64,000 nucleotides of DNA from Alcaligenaceae bacterium (lineage in GTDB: Bacteria; Pseudomonadota; Gammaproteobacteria; Burkholderiales; Burkholderiaceae_B): assembly GCA_947380655.1 (NCBI GenBank), contig CANCRX010000010.1:1-64000 (forward strand). Reading direction: 5' to 3'. Positions 44,060-53,214 of this stretch are shown here, piece by piece; the first letter of the stretch is position 1, and each line of letters opens with the position of its first letter. The notes under the pieces are model-generated. The model saw only the letters and a list, made by a program, of their open reading frames with translations. It searched no databases and was not told the DNA's origin. Position numbers and translations under genes: made by a program.

Positions 44060-44121
44060 TAGCGGCTGTAGCAAATTGGTTCCGTTCTCCGAGCGGTTCG
44101 ACTTTAAGGATTCGTTTCATC

Positions 44122-44958
44122 ATGCGCCCAGTTCGCAAAGCAGTCTTCCCCGTGGCAGGTTTAGGTACACGATTTTTACCTGCGACCAAGGCAATGCCCA
44201 AAGAAATGTTACCTGTTGTGGATAAACCTCTCATCCAGTATGCCGTAGAGGAAGCTGTCGCCGCAGGGATTACCGACTTGATTTTTGTAACCGGTCGTCA
44301 CAAGCGTGCGATTGAAGACCATTTCGATTCCGCTCCGGAAATGGAAGCCGAGCTCGCCCGCAAAGGCAAAGCCGAACTATTGGCCATCGTTCAGGGGATT
44401 TTGCCACCCAACGTCAGCTGCATTTATATTCGTCAATCAGCGCCTTTGGGGCTCGGACATGCCGTGCTGACTGCAGCACCCATCGTGGGCGACGAGCCTT
44501 TTGCGGTGCTATTAGCCGATGACTTGCTCGATGCCGATCGTCCGGTCATTGGTCAGCTGATCGATGCGGCACTGACCCATCAGGGCAGTATCCTGGGCGT
44601 ACAAAACGTACCACTCTCCGAAACAGACAAATACGGTATTGTGGCCACCGATCCCGTTGGTCCACGCACCGAGCGTGTCCGTCATATCGTAGAAAAACCC
44701 AAGCCTGACGTTGCCCCCTCTACCTTGGCCGTTGTGGGGCGTTACGTTCTCGATGCACGCATCTTTGCGCATTTGCGTCAGACGCAGGCTGGTGCCGGCG
44801 GTGAGATCCAGCTAACAGATGGTATTGCATCCCTGATGAACGAAAAACCTGTTTTTGCTCACCGTTACGATGGCATCCGCTACGACTGCGGCAACAAAGA
44901 AGGCATGTTCAGAGCCACCGTGGCACTTGCTCGAAAATATCATGGTCTGGAGCCTTGA
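44122..44958 (+). CDS. galU: UTP-glucose-1-phosphate uridylyltransferase
   Basis: A 278-residue enzyme that makes UDP-glucose for lipopolysaccharide and exopolysaccharide. The nucleotide-binding N-terminus reads AVFPVAGLGTRFLPATKAMPKEMLPVVDKP; VTGRHKRAIEDHFD, the LADDLL segment and EIQLTDGI follow. The ATG at 44122 (MRPVRKAV) is preferred over the longer frame from 44038, and AAGGA is 12 bases ahead. It is convergent with the ctaG-like gene, with a long hairpin at the junction. Confidence 0.96.
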   Translation: MRPVRKAVFPVAGLGTRFLPATKAMPKEMLPVVDKPLIQYAVEEAVAAGITDLIFVTGRHKRAIEDHFDSAPEMEAELARKGKAELLAIVQGILPPNVSCIYIRQSAPLGLGHAVLTAAPIVGDEPFAVLLADDLLDADRPVIGQLIDAALTHQGSILGVQNVPLSETDKYGIVATDPVGPRTERVRHIVEKPKPDVAPSTLAVVGRYVLDARIFAHLRQTQAGAGGEIQLTDGIASLMNEKPVFAHRYDGIRYDCGNKEGMFRATVALARKYHGLEP

Positions 44959-44982
44959 GCTGTTTTCCTTCGAGTAAGACTA

Positions 44983-45026
44983 GAAACCGCAGCAAGGTAT
45001 GCTTGAGTCAGCCTTGACGCGGTTTC
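44983..45026. terminator. Long imperfect hairpin at the galU/ctaG junction
   Basis: GAAACCGC (44983-44990) pairs with GCGGTTTC (45019-45026). Inside, after a two-base internal loop on each side, CAAGG (44993-44997) pairs with CCTTG (45012-45016), leaving 13 paired bases. It overlaps the last codons of the ctaG-like gene. No T-tract follows on either strand, so it may block convergent read-through in a factor-dependent way. Confidence 0.5.
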
Positions 45027-45838
45027 GGTAAACCCCAGCGCCCTTTCGCAGATAAGCGCATCAAGGTGCGCAGTGCAACCAGCAAACCGATCACCTCGGT
45101 CATCGCAGCCGGAATCCACATCGTTAATCCTCCGATCATCTGGTCGGTCTGAGCCTCCATGGCGATCGCGCGGCCGCATAAATCAAACAACGGGTATAAA
45201 TCTCTTTCGGTAAACGCAATCATCGCGCCCGCAACCATCTGCGGCGCCATGGTCAGAATCGGTGAGATCACGCGCCCCCCGGGACTCATCGCAGCGGGTG
45301 GACAGGGTCGGCGATCCAGAATCAGGTTCCAGTACATAAATCCCGTAATCACTACGGACCAATTCATCAGACGGTACAAGCGCCAATCCAGCATCGAATA
45401 GAACTGCACCGAGGGGACGAGCCAGATAATGACGAGGAAAACAAAAAGTGCGGGAACAAAAATAGGGTTGGTCAGTAGCGCAATCAAAGCACGACCTGGC
45501 AAACTTTGATTGAATTTTTTTAGGCGGATGCGTACCCCCAATGGCAAGCCTGCGCGCAGGACCGAGCCAGGATAGGCCGCCATCAAGACCAGTGGCCCCG
45601 CATGGTGCAACACCAGATGCTGAATGCGGTGCATGAAAAACATCCGCTCGGCATAATAATCAAGCATGGTGTGCAAGGACAGGTAAAGCATCACCAATCC
45701 GACCCAGAAAAAAATCTGGCGGGCACGCGACACACGATGCACCCGCTGGCCACGGACAAACAACCACGCTGCCAACACAAAGCAGGCAATCAGTGTCGGG
45801 GACACCTCCCAGGGTTTAAGCCAGCCTATCCAGTCCAT
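45008..45838 (-). CDS. CtaG-type cytochrome c oxidase assembly protein (caa3)
   Basis: A 276-residue membrane protein with about seven hydrophobic helices. The segments FFMHRIQHLVLHHAGPLVLMAAYPGSVLR and the pattern RRPCPPAAMSPGGRVISPILTMAPQMVAGAMIAF match the CtaG-like (caa3-type) family, which helps cytochrome oxidase assembly. No oxidase genes are in the window. The ATG at 45838 is preceded by AAGG; the 23-codon extension upstream would run into the pepP promoter. Confidence 0.85.
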   Translation of the reverse strand: MDWIGWLKPWEVSPTLIACFVLAAWLFVRGQRVHRVSRARQIFFWVGLVMLYLSLHTMLDYYAERMFFMHRIQHLVLHHAGPLVLMAAYPGSVLRAGLPLGVRIRLKKFNQSLPGRALIALLTNPIFVPALFVFLVIIWLVPSVQFYSMLDWRLYRLMNWSVVITGFMYWNLILDRRPCPPAAMSPGGRVISPILTMAPQMVAGAMIAFTERDLYPLFDLCGRAIAMEAQTDQMIGGLTMWIPAAMTEVIGLLVALRTLMRLSAKGRWGLPKPRQG

Positions 45839-45927
45839 GCACCACGCCTTGAGTCTTGTCGCCCGCGCGCATCGCGGACTAGTATTCAATTGTAGTATGT
45901 AGGTCACGACAGATTACGAGAGCATGT

Positions 45928-47298
45928 ATGACTTCCCAGGCAACACCACACTTCACGCTGCAACCACTTGATATTTCACGTTTCCAGGCACGCCGAGAGC
46001 AGTTACTCGCGTGGATGCGCAGCCAAGGGGGAGGCATCGCCGTACTCTGCACCGCACCTGAGCGGGCACGCAATCGTGACAATCACTATGTTTACCGACA
46101 TGACAGTGATTTTTTTTATCTCACCGGCTTTAACGAAGCGAACGCCTGGCTAGTCCTGATTGCTGGCGACCAGAACCAGTCGATCCTCTTTTGCGAGGGT
46201 AAAAATGTTGAGATGGAGCTTTGGAATGGTGTGCGCTGGGGCCCCATTGCAGCCGCTGAACACTTTGGCTTTGAACAGGCTGAAGATGTCAGCAACTTGA
46301 ACGCAAAAGCGACTGAACTGATGCTGGGTCAAACCCGGCTTTTCACGACGATGTCCAGACCGGCGACAGCAGACTTGCTACCCACGGTGCAAACTTGGGT
46401 GACGCAGGCGGCTGCACAGACGCGTGGTCTGCGTGCCACCCCGCATCAATGGCTCGACCTGTCTGAGGTGCTTGCTGAAATGCGACTGATCAAAGATGCA
46501 GGCGAACAGCAAACCATGCGCGCAGCAGGCAAGATCTCCGCACAGGGACATGTGCGAGCGATGCAGGCGGCACAGCCCGGCAAACATGAATTCGAACTCG
46601 AGGCAGAACTGCTCTATACCTTTCGCAAACATGGTGCACAGGCCGTTGCGTACAACTGTATCGTTGCTGCGGGCTCAAACGCCTGCATCCTGCATCACGC
46701 AGCGGGCAATCGCATCATGCGAGAAGGCGATCTGGTGCTGATCGATGCGGGTTGTGAGCTCGATGGCTACGCCTCTGACATCACACGCACCTTTCCTGCG
46801 AACGGAAGGTTTTCAGGTCCTCAGCGGGCACTCTATGACATCGTACAGGCCGCTCAACAAGCAGCGATAGATTGCACTAACCCCACGCATCACTGGAATG
46901 CCGGTCACGACGCCGCAGTGCGAATACTGACGCAAGGTTTACTGGATGAGGGACTACTCCAAGGGTCACTTGAACACGCCCTGGAGTCCTCTGCTTACAA
47001 GCCTTTTTACATGCACCGCACCGGACACTGGCTCGGCATGGATGTGCATGACGTCGGCAGCTATCGGACCCCACCCGCATCAACAGTAGATCGTCCGTGG
47101 CGCATGCTGGAACCGGGAATGGTGTTGACGATTGAGCCAGGTTTATACGTCAGACCCGCTGAAAATATTCCAGAGAAATTCTGGAATATCGGCATACGGA
47201 TCGAAGACGATGCCATCGTGACGGATCAGGGTTGCGAACTGATCACCCGCGACGTACCCGTTGCTGCAGAGGAAATCGAAGCGTTGATGCGTAACTGA
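45928..47298 (+). CDS. pepP: Xaa-Pro aminopeptidase
   Basis: A 456-residue dimanganese peptidase that removes an N-terminal residue before proline. It has the N-terminal aminopeptidase-P domain (about 1-140) and the M24 domain with LIDAGCELDGYASDITRTF, HRTGHWLGMDVHDVG and the late GMVLTIEPGLY with GIRIEDDAIV. It is the first of the ubiH-dusB neighbourhood, preceded by a divergent ctaG-like gene. Confidence 0.96.
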   Translation: MTSQATPHFTLQPLDISRFQARREQLLAWMRSQGGGIAVLCTAPERARNRDNHYVYRHDSDFFYLTGFNEANAWLVLIAGDQNQSILFCEGKNVEMELWNGVRWGPIAAAEHFGFEQAEDVSNLNAKATELMLGQTRLFTTMSRPATADLLPTVQTWVTQAAAQTRGLRATPHQWLDLSEVLAEMRLIKDAGEQQTMRAAGKISAQGHVRAMQAAQPGKHEFELEAELLYTFRKHGAQAVAYNCIVAAGSNACILHHAAGNRIMREGDLVLIDAGCELDGYASDITRTFPANGRFSGPQRALYDIVQAAQQAAIDCTNPTHHWNAGHDAAVRILTQGLLDEGLLQGSLEHALESSAYKPFYMHRTGHWLGMDVHDVGSYRTPPASTVDRPWRMLEPGMVLTIEPGLYVRPAENIPEKFWNIGIRIEDDAIVTDQGCELITRDVPVAAEEIEALMRN

Positions 47299-47313
47299 AG
47301 GCAGTCGGGGCGC

Positions 47314-47793
47314 TTAGTCTGAATTCAGATCAAAGCCATCGAGCCAGCCTAACGCGGTCCAGACATAGACCACAATCACGGCAATGCCGATCATCAGCAA
47401 CACCGTACCAATCAATAGCGTAAAACCGGCGACCAGCACGGGCCCCCAGCCGCTGGGGTGCGCGCGCACCAGACCCGGGTTGAAGCGCGCATCAAAACGC
47501 GCATCGCTCATCAGGCACCAAACGATTGCCTCGATAAAGCCATCCAGAATCGGAATAAACAATAAGAAAAAGGCAGGATTTTCCCACCACACCTCCGCCA
47601 AGGCAGAGGCCACGATCAGCACCAGACCTATAGCGCTCACTAGCCAGGCGTGCGGTCTCCTCAGATACCACCAGTGCGCACCGACACAGCCAAATAAAGC
47701 AGCCAACAGCCCGACTTTGACTTTACTGAGGAATTTTCTGTCTGACGCTGAATGGTCAGGCTGCGGTGTGATGAGAGGCTTGGACGATGACAT
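47314..47793 (-). CDS. Hypothetical TM2-like membrane protein
   Basis: A 159-residue protein with about four hydrophobic segments. The early helix KVGLLAALFGCVGAHWWYLRRPHAW resembles the TM2/NINE domain of small membrane proteins, and the rest (AEVWWENPAFFLLFIPILDGFIEAIVWC, then VAGFTLLIGTVLLMIGIAVIVVYVW) forms further helices. The frame is open 19 codons upstream, but the ATG at 47793 (MSSSKPLITP) is the likely start. Function unknown. It is convergent with pepP, 15 bases away. Confidence 0.65.
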   Translation of the reverse strand: MSSSKPLITPQPDHSASDRKFLSKVKVGLLAALFGCVGAHWWYLRRPHAWLVSAIGLVLIVASALAEVWWENPAFFLLFIPILDGFIEAIVWCLMSDARFDARFNPGLVRAHPSGWGPVLVAGFTLLIGTVLLMIGIAVIVVYVWTALGWLDGFDLNSD

Positions 47794-47898
47794 GATGCAC
47801 TCGAATGTTTGCTTGGGTTTCTGTCCAGATCGGGCTCTCGCTGTGCGCAAAATACCTTGTCTGGATAATGAATTGTAGTGGTGTTCTAAAATAGTCTC

Positions 47899-49059
47899 AT
47901 GTCACAAAACGATTTCGATATTGCAATTCTCGGAGGCGGGCCTACTGGCTGCGCCTTGGCGCTGCTATTGGCGCGTGTTTCCCCACGTCCAGAGCGTATT
48001 GCACTATTACAGGCAGATCACCAAGGGCGCTACGGTTACACCCCTGAACAAGACCCGCGTGTGCTGGCAATCAATCACGGCAGTCGTGTCTTGCTGGAGT
48101 CACTAAAAGGCTTTCCACATCAGGCCGCCCTGATCCAGACTATTCATGTCTCCCAACGCGGGCGTCTGGGGCGCACCGTCATTCACCATACGGACTTTAA
48201 AGTACCTCAGCTCGGTTGTGTCGTGCGTTACGCTAGTCTGCATGCGCAGCTTGTCACGGCCGTCGCGCAAAGCGGCGTGACGGTTCTGAACGGTCCTGCT
48301 GCACGCATCAATGCTCAAGACCAAAGCAGTATTGAAATCTGTCAGGGCGAACAGCGTATTCGAGCGGGACTCGCCGTTCAGGCCGATGGCAAACCCGATA
48401 CTGAAAGCACGCGTCAATATGCACAGATGGCCCTGATCACCCATGCGCAGGCCAGTCTGCCACGCCCGGGTTGGGCGTTTGAGCGTTTTACCCAGGAAGG
48501 CCCACTCGCGGTGTTGCCTCACCCGGATGCAGCAGGGCAACAATCCATTGTCTGGTGCTGTACACCCGAGCGTGCCAGAGCCCTGAGTCAGCGCAGTCCT
48601 GAAGACTTTTCTCTGGCGCTGACGCACATGTTTGGCACGCGCCTCGGACACCTGAGCGTTAATCAACCTGTGACCGCTTTCCCCTTGATTCTAAATATGC
48701 CCCAGACTGCCGTCGATGGGCGCGCGGTTGCGATCGGCAATGCGGCCCAGACCTTGCATCCCGTAGCGGGTCAAGGTCTGAACCTTGGGCTGCGTGATGC
48801 GGCTGCACTGGCTTTTTCCCTGCAACATTGGCTGGAGTCCCCAACGCGGAGCCCTGCCCAGGCGCTGGCAGTATTCGAGCGCGTACGAGGTCCGGACAGG
48901 CAAATCACCGCCCGCCTGACCGATGTGATGTCTCGAATTTTTACGACGCGATGGCCGATCGTGGAACATGTCGCCGGTTTAGCGCTACTGGGAATGGATG
49001 TCATACCGGCTTTGCGCGCCCCGCTGACGCGGCATTTACTACAAGGCATGCGTCTGTAA
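47899..49059 (+). CDS. UbiH/Coq6-type FAD monooxygenase
   Basis: A 386-residue flavoprotein of the ubiquinone ring hydroxylases. It has an N-terminal GGGPTG dinucleotide-binding motif, the DPRVLAINHGSRVLLE segment, and a C-terminal GNAAQTLHPVAGQGLNLGLRDAA with the GD-like FAD signature. Which ring position (UbiH, UbiI or UbiF) is hydroxylated cannot be told from sequence. It is 32 bases ahead of dusB. Confidence 0.92.
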   Translation: MSQNDFDIAILGGGPTGCALALLLARVSPRPERIALLQADHQGRYGYTPEQDPRVLAINHGSRVLLESLKGFPHQAALIQTIHVSQRGRLGRTVIHHTDFKVPQLGCVVRYASLHAQLVTAVAQSGVTVLNGPAARINAQDQSSIEICQGEQRIRAGLAVQADGKPDTESTRQYAQMALITHAQASLPRPGWAFERFTQEGPLAVLPHPDAAGQQSIVWCCTPERARALSQRSPEDFSLALTHMFGTRLGHLSVNQPVTAFPLILNMPQTAVDGRAVAIGNAAQTLHPVAGQGLNLGLRDAAALAFSLQHWLESPTRSPAQALAVFERVRGPDRQITARLTDVMSRIFTTRWPIVEHVAGLALLGMDVIPALRAPLTRHLLQGMRL

Positions 49060-49091
49060 TCACTCTGACCGCCAGCGATTACAATTTCCCC

Positions 49092-50138
49092 ATGCAAATT
49101 GGTCCCTGGACACTTCCCAACAACGTTTTTGTCGCCCCGATGGCGGGTGTGACCGATCGTCCTTTCCGCCAGCTCTGCAAAAAGCTTGGTGCGGGTTACG
49201 CCGTTTCGGAGATGGCTGCAAGCAACCCCCAACTCTGGAAAAGCGTGAAATCCTCGCGCCGTCTGAATCACGACGGAGAGATCGACCCAGTCGCGGTGCA
49301 AATCGCGGGGGCCGATCCTGAAATGATGGCACAGGCAGCTGTGTTCAATATCGGAAAAGGCGCTCGCGTCATCGATATTAATATGGGCTGCCCAGTTAAA
49401 AAAGTCTGTAACGTCGCCTCCGGTTCAGCGTTGCTTCGGCATGAGGATTTGATTGTGCGCATTCTGGACGCGGTTGTCTCAGCCTGCCAGCCACACGGCA
49501 TTCCGGTCACACTTAAAACGCGCACAGGCTGGAGTCGCGATGAACGCAATGCCTTGCGAATCGGCAAACTGGCTCAAGACTGCGGCATCAGCGCGCTCAC
49601 GCTGCATGGGCGCACGCGCGCCGACATGTATGAGGGCGAGGCAGAATACGACACCATTCGTGCTGTAAAAGCCAGCCTGTCTATCCCGGTTATAGCCAAC
49701 GGTGATATTGACAGCCCTCAAAAAGCAAAAGAAGTCTTAACCTATACTGGTGCCGATGCCGTCATGATCGGTCGCGCGGCGCAAGGCCGGCCCTGGATTT
49801 TTCGTGAAATAGATTATTTTCTGAAAACAGGCCAGCAGCTATCACCTCCAACCTGGCTCGAAATGCGCGATTTACTGTTGGAGCATCTGGCTGATCATTA
49901 TCAATTTTATGGCGAGCTACCGGGCGTCAGAACGGCGCGTAAACATATCGGCTGGTATGTTTCGGGACTCACTGACGGACAGTCTTTTGCGGATCAGATC
50001 AACCGGATTGAGTCCACCTCAGAACAATTTAAAGCCGTAGAACGCTGGTTTTCCCGACAAAACGATATTTCGCCAGACACTGAGCCGACAAACTGCGACA
50101 ATCTTAAAGATATTGCGCCTGGTCTTCAGGCGGCCTGA
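49092..50138 (+). CDS. dusB: tRNA-dihydrouridine synthase B
   Basis: A 348-residue FMN enzyme that reduces uridine in the tRNA D-loop. Signatures are VAPMAGVTDRPFR, INMGCPVKKV with the catalytic Cys, LTLHGRTR and IANGDI...ADAVMIGRAAQGRPW. The upstream extension to 48828 is in the ubiH-like gene, so the ATG at 49092 is the start. It is followed by fis after 15 bases, the conserved dusB-fis operon. Confidence 0.97.
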   Translation: MQIGPWTLPNNVFVAPMAGVTDRPFRQLCKKLGAGYAVSEMAASNPQLWKSVKSSRRLNHDGEIDPVAVQIAGADPEMMAQAAVFNIGKGARVIDINMGCPVKKVCNVASGSALLRHEDLIVRILDAVVSACQPHGIPVTLKTRTGWSRDERNALRIGKLAQDCGISALTLHGRTRADMYEGEAEYDTIRAVKASLSIPVIANGDIDSPQKAKEVLTYTGADAVMIGRAAQGRPWIFREIDYFLKTGQQLSPPTWLEMRDLLLEHLADHYQFYGELPGVRTARKHIGWYVSGLTDGQSFADQINRIESTSEQFKAVERWFSRQNDISPDTEPTNCDNLKDIAPGLQAA

Positions 50139-50153
50139 ATTCCACCCAGTACC

Positions 50154-50399
50154 ATGAAAAATAAAACTCCACTTGAAGAATCCCTGCGCGCCAGTGTTGA
50201 ACAATATCTCGAAGACCTTGGTGACGCCGACCCGACCAACATGTATGAAATGGTGATCAATCGCATTGAGTTGCCATTGTTGCAGCTCACGATGAGTCGC
50301 GTGAAAAATAACCAGTCGCGTGCCGCGGCCATGCTCGGGTTGACGCGCAACACCTTACGAAAAAAACTTCTTGCGCACAAACTTCTGGAACAGCGCTGA
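50154..50399 (+). CDS. fis: DNA-binding protein Fis
   Basis: An 81-residue nucleoid and recombination factor. The C-terminal helix-turn-helix (NQSRAAAMLGLTRNTLRKKLLAHKL) and the four-helix core are intact. It is shorter than the enteric protein at the N-terminus, as is usual in betaproteobacteria. It is cotranscribed with dusB. A hairpin at 50402-50421 follows. Confidence 0.95.
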   Translation: MKNKTPLEESLRASVEQYLEDLGDADPTNMYEMVINRIELPLLQLTMSRVKNNQSRAAAMLGLTRNTLRKKLLAHKLLEQR

Positions 50400-50401
50400 T
50401 C

Positions 50402-50421
50402 AGGTTCTGTCAGCAGAACCT
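50402..50421 (+). terminator. Hairpin after fis (weak terminator)
   Basis: AGGTTCTG (50402-50409), loop TCAG, CAGAACCT (50414-50421). An 8-bp perfect stem, but the T-run comes only 12 bases later. Confidence 0.4.
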
Positions 50422-50465
50422 TATGCATGCTGGTTTTTCGCACCAATTTTTAATTCAACGACCCA

Positions 50466-52067
50466 ATGACTCCCTCAATGAACATTCAAACCGCCCTGCT
50501 TTCCGTATCCGACAAATCCGGCATCGTCGAATTTGCCCAAGCCCTGGCCAAGCGTGGCGTTCGCCTGCTATCGACTGGCGGCACCGCCAAATTACTTGCA
50601 CAAGCGGGCCTGAAAGTCACAGAGGTTGCCACCCATACCGGTTCTCCAGAAATTCTGGATGGCCGTGTCAAAACACTGCACCCAAAAATTCACGGCGGTC
50701 TGCTGGCGCGTCGCGACAGTGCTGAGCACATGCAAACCATCGAGGAACACGGTATTGACCGCATCGATCTGTTGGTTGTCAACCTCTACCCTTTCCGCGA
50801 AACGGTTGCCAAACAAGCATGCAGTTTTGAAGATGCCGTTGAAAATATCGATATCGGTGGCCCAGCTATGTTGCGCGCTGCAGCTAAAAACCACGGTACC
50901 GAGGCTGGTGGCGTGGCGGTTGTGATTGATCCAGCTGACTATCCTCGCGTACTGGCCGAAATGGATGCCACCGGCACCACCTCCTATGGCCTGCGTCTGG
51001 CGCTGGCCACTAAAGTCTATGCACACACCTCCGCTTACGATGGAGCGATTGCCGCCTACCTGAGCAGTCTGGTCGATGCCGAACCTGCCCAGGCCGCCAC
51101 GCCTGCCCGCAGCACCTGGCCCAACACCCTGACACTGCAAGTCCACCAGCAACAGGTCCTGCGCTACGGTGAAAATGCTCAGCAGCTCGCGGCCTTTTAT
51201 GTCGATCCAACTGTGCCGGCTGGTCTGCTGGCAAACTTCACGCAGCTACAGGGTAAAGAGCTTTCCTACAACAACATTGCCGACGCCGATGCGGCATGGG
51301 ATTGCGTTCGCAGTTTTGACGCACCCGCCTGTGTCATCGTCAAGCACGCGAATCCTTGCGGTGTCGCCACCGCAGAGTCCGCCGTGGCCGCCTACCGCAA
51401 AGCCTTCCAGACCGATCCAACCTCAGCCTTCGGTGGCATCATTGCCTTTAACCGTAAGGTTGATCTGGCTGCTGCAGAAGCGATCAGCACACAATTTGTC
51501 GAAGTATTGTTAGCCCCCGCCTACGACAAGGCGGCGCTTGCTTTACTGGCGGCCAAGAAAAATGTTCGCGTATTACAAGTTCCCATGGGGGATGGTCAGA
51601 ACGATATCGACGTTAAACGCGTCGGGGGTGGCTGGCTGGTGCAAACTCCAGACTCACAAATTTTGAATGAATCCGATTTGCGGGTGGTCAGTCGCAAACA
51701 ACCCACTGCGCAGCAAATGACCGACTTACTGTTCGCCTGGAAAGTTGCGAAATTCGTCAAGTCAAACGCGATCGTATTTTGTGCAAACAGTATGACGCTG
51801 GGTGTCGGAGCCGGTCAGATGAGCCGTATCGACTCGGCACGCATTGCGTCGATCAAAGCTGAAAACGCTGGCCTCACGCTCAAGGGCTCAGCGGTTGCCT
51901 CGGATGCCTTTTTCCCCTTCCGCGATGGTCTGGATGTCGTCGTGGCTGCGGGGGCAACGAGCGTGATTCAACCGGGCGGCAGCATGCGCGATGACGAGGT
52001 GATCGCTGCGGCCGACGAGCAGGACATCGTGATGGTGTTGACTGGCATGCGCCACTTCCGTCATTAA
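50466..52067 (+). CDS. purH: Bifunctional AICAR transformylase / IMP cyclohydrolase
   Basis: A 533-residue enzyme of the last two purine steps. The N-terminal cyclohydrolase part (MGS-like, with STGGTAKLLAQAGLKVTEV, then GRVKTLHPKIHGGLLARR) and the C-terminal formyltransferase part with VKHANPCGVAT are complete. The start may be 50466 or the ATG at 50478 (MNIQTALLSVSDKSG). It is followed by ruvC after 10 bases. Confidence 0.97.
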   Translation: MTPSMNIQTALLSVSDKSGIVEFAQALAKRGVRLLSTGGTAKLLAQAGLKVTEVATHTGSPEILDGRVKTLHPKIHGGLLARRDSAEHMQTIEEHGIDRIDLLVVNLYPFRETVAKQACSFEDAVENIDIGGPAMLRAAAKNHGTEAGGVAVVIDPADYPRVLAEMDATGTTSYGLRLALATKVYAHTSAYDGAIAAYLSSLVDAEPAQAATPARSTWPNTLTLQVHQQQVLRYGENAQQLAAFYVDPTVPAGLLANFTQLQGKELSYNNIADADAAWDCVRSFDAPACVIVKHANPCGVATAESAVAAYRKAFQTDPTSAFGGIIAFNRKVDLAAAEAISTQFVEVLLAPAYDKAALALLAAKKNVRVLQVPMGDGQNDIDVKRVGGGWLVQTPDSQILNESDLRVVSRKQPTAQQMTDLLFAWKVAKFVKSNAIVFCANSMTLGVGAGQMSRIDSARIASIKAENAGLTLKGSAVASDAFFPFRDGLDVVVAAGATSVIQPGGSMRDDEVIAAADEQDIVMVLTGMRHFRH

Positions 52068-52077
52068 AGCGTCGTTC

Positions 52078-52629
52078 ATGCGAATCCTTGGCGTCGATCC
52101 TGGCTTGCGTCGCACCGGTTTCGGTGTGATCGACGTACAAGGTCCCAAACTCACCTATGTGGCCAGCGGCACGATCGTGGTCCCAACGGACATCACGCTG
52201 CCACTGCGCCTCAAAGTCATTCTCGATAATCTGCGACAAGTCGTCGAGGAAACCAAGCCTGACACCGCCGCGCTTGAAATCGTATTCATGAACACCAACC
52301 CAGCCAGCACTCTTTTGCTCGGACAGGCGCGCGGTGCTGCGCTGTGCGCACTGGCCGACCGCAATCTCGATGTGCATGAATACACCGCGCTACAAATTAA
52401 AAAATCAGTCGTGGGTGCTGGTCGTGCGGCGAAAGAACAAGTGCAAATGATGGTGCAACGCTTGCTCGCCCTGGACGGCTTACCAGCCCCCGACTCTGCG
52501 GATGCCTTGGCGTGTGCGATCTGCCATGCTCACTTTGCCCCGTTATCCGAAAAACTCGGTGGGCTGAACTATCAATCACGCACCTCACGTGGCCGCTCGC
52601 GCGTGCGTGCCGGTCGTTTACTTGGATAA
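52078..52629 (+). CDS. ruvC: Holliday junction resolvase RuvC
   Basis: A 183-residue endonuclease. The N-terminal MRILGVDPGLRRTGFGV carries the first catalytic Asp (D7); the later acidic residues lie near LEIVFMNTNPASTLLLGQARG and DSADALACAICHAH. It is packed behind purH and 12 bases ahead of ruvA. The basic tail ending RAGRLLG is typical. Confidence 0.96.
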   Translation: MRILGVDPGLRRTGFGVIDVQGPKLTYVASGTIVVPTDITLPLRLKVILDNLRQVVEETKPDTAALEIVFMNTNPASTLLLGQARGAALCALADRNLDVHEYTALQIKKSVVGAGRAAKEQVQMMVQRLLALDGLPAPDSADALACAICHAHFAPLSEKLGGLNYQSRTSRGRSRVRAGRLLG

Positions 52630-52641
52630 GGAAGTACTCAG

Positions 52642-53214
52642 ATGATCGGACGCTTGACTGGCACGCTCTACGACAAAACACCTCCACGTATCGGTCTGGA
52701 TGTGCAAGGCGTGGGGTACGAGATCGACGTATCGATGACGACCTTTTACGCATTGCCAGAAATCGGCAAACAAGTAACGATTCTCACCCATCTCACCGTA
52801 CGTGAAGATGCGCATATTCTCTATGGATTTTCAAGCCTTGAGGAGCGTGCGGCCTTTCGGGAACTCGTCAAAGTCAGTGGCATCGGTGCGCGCACTGCGC
52901 TTGCCGTATTGTCGGGCATGTCGGTGTCCGATCTTGCGCAAGCGATTACGTTGCAAGATACGGCGTTGCTGATACGCATCCCTGGCATCGGCAAAAAAAC
53001 TGCTGAGCGACTGCTGCTGGAGATGAAAGGCAAGCTCGGCGCAGATCTTGGTATCACTCAGAGTATTTCGCAAGGCGGCCAGTCTGATGTCTTGCACGCA
53101 CTGACTGCGCTCGGCTATTCAGACAAAGAAGCGCTGGCGGCCGTTAAAACATTACCCGAGGGTTTGAGCGTCTCAGATGGTATTCGTCAAGCGCTCAAAA
53201 GCCTGTCTCGTTAA
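52642..53214 (+). CDS. ruvA: Holliday junction DNA helicase RuvA
   Basis: A 190-residue junction-binding subunit with the OB-fold N-terminus (MIGRLTGTLYDKTPP), two helix-hairpin-helix motifs (LVKVSGIGARTAL and LIRIPGIGKKTAERLLLEMK) and the RuvB-binding C-terminal domain. Its partner ruvB is not next to it but 5.3 kb downstream. Its stop codon overlaps the stop of the convergent Bug gene. Confidence 0.96.
   Translation: MIGRLTGTLYDKTPPRIGLDVQGVGYEIDVSMTTFYALPEIGKQVTILTHLTVREDAHILYGFSSLEERAAFRELVKVSGIGARTALAVLSGMSVSDLAQAITLQDTALLIRIPGIGKKTAERLLLEMKGKLGADLGITQSISQGGQSDVLHALTALGYSDKEALAAVKTLPEGLSVSDGIRQALKSLSR

Noticed and set aside
48828..49091. 88-codon N-terminal extension of dusB
   Set aside because: It overlaps the end of the ubiH-like gene and adds nothing to the DusB family; the ATG at 49092 gives the standard N-terminus.
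50592..51152. Minus-strand ORF (186 codons) inside purH, and similar ones inside the ubiH-like, dnaJ and rhlE genes
   Set aside because: Antisense shadows of well-supported enzymes; peptides show no domain or initiation signal.
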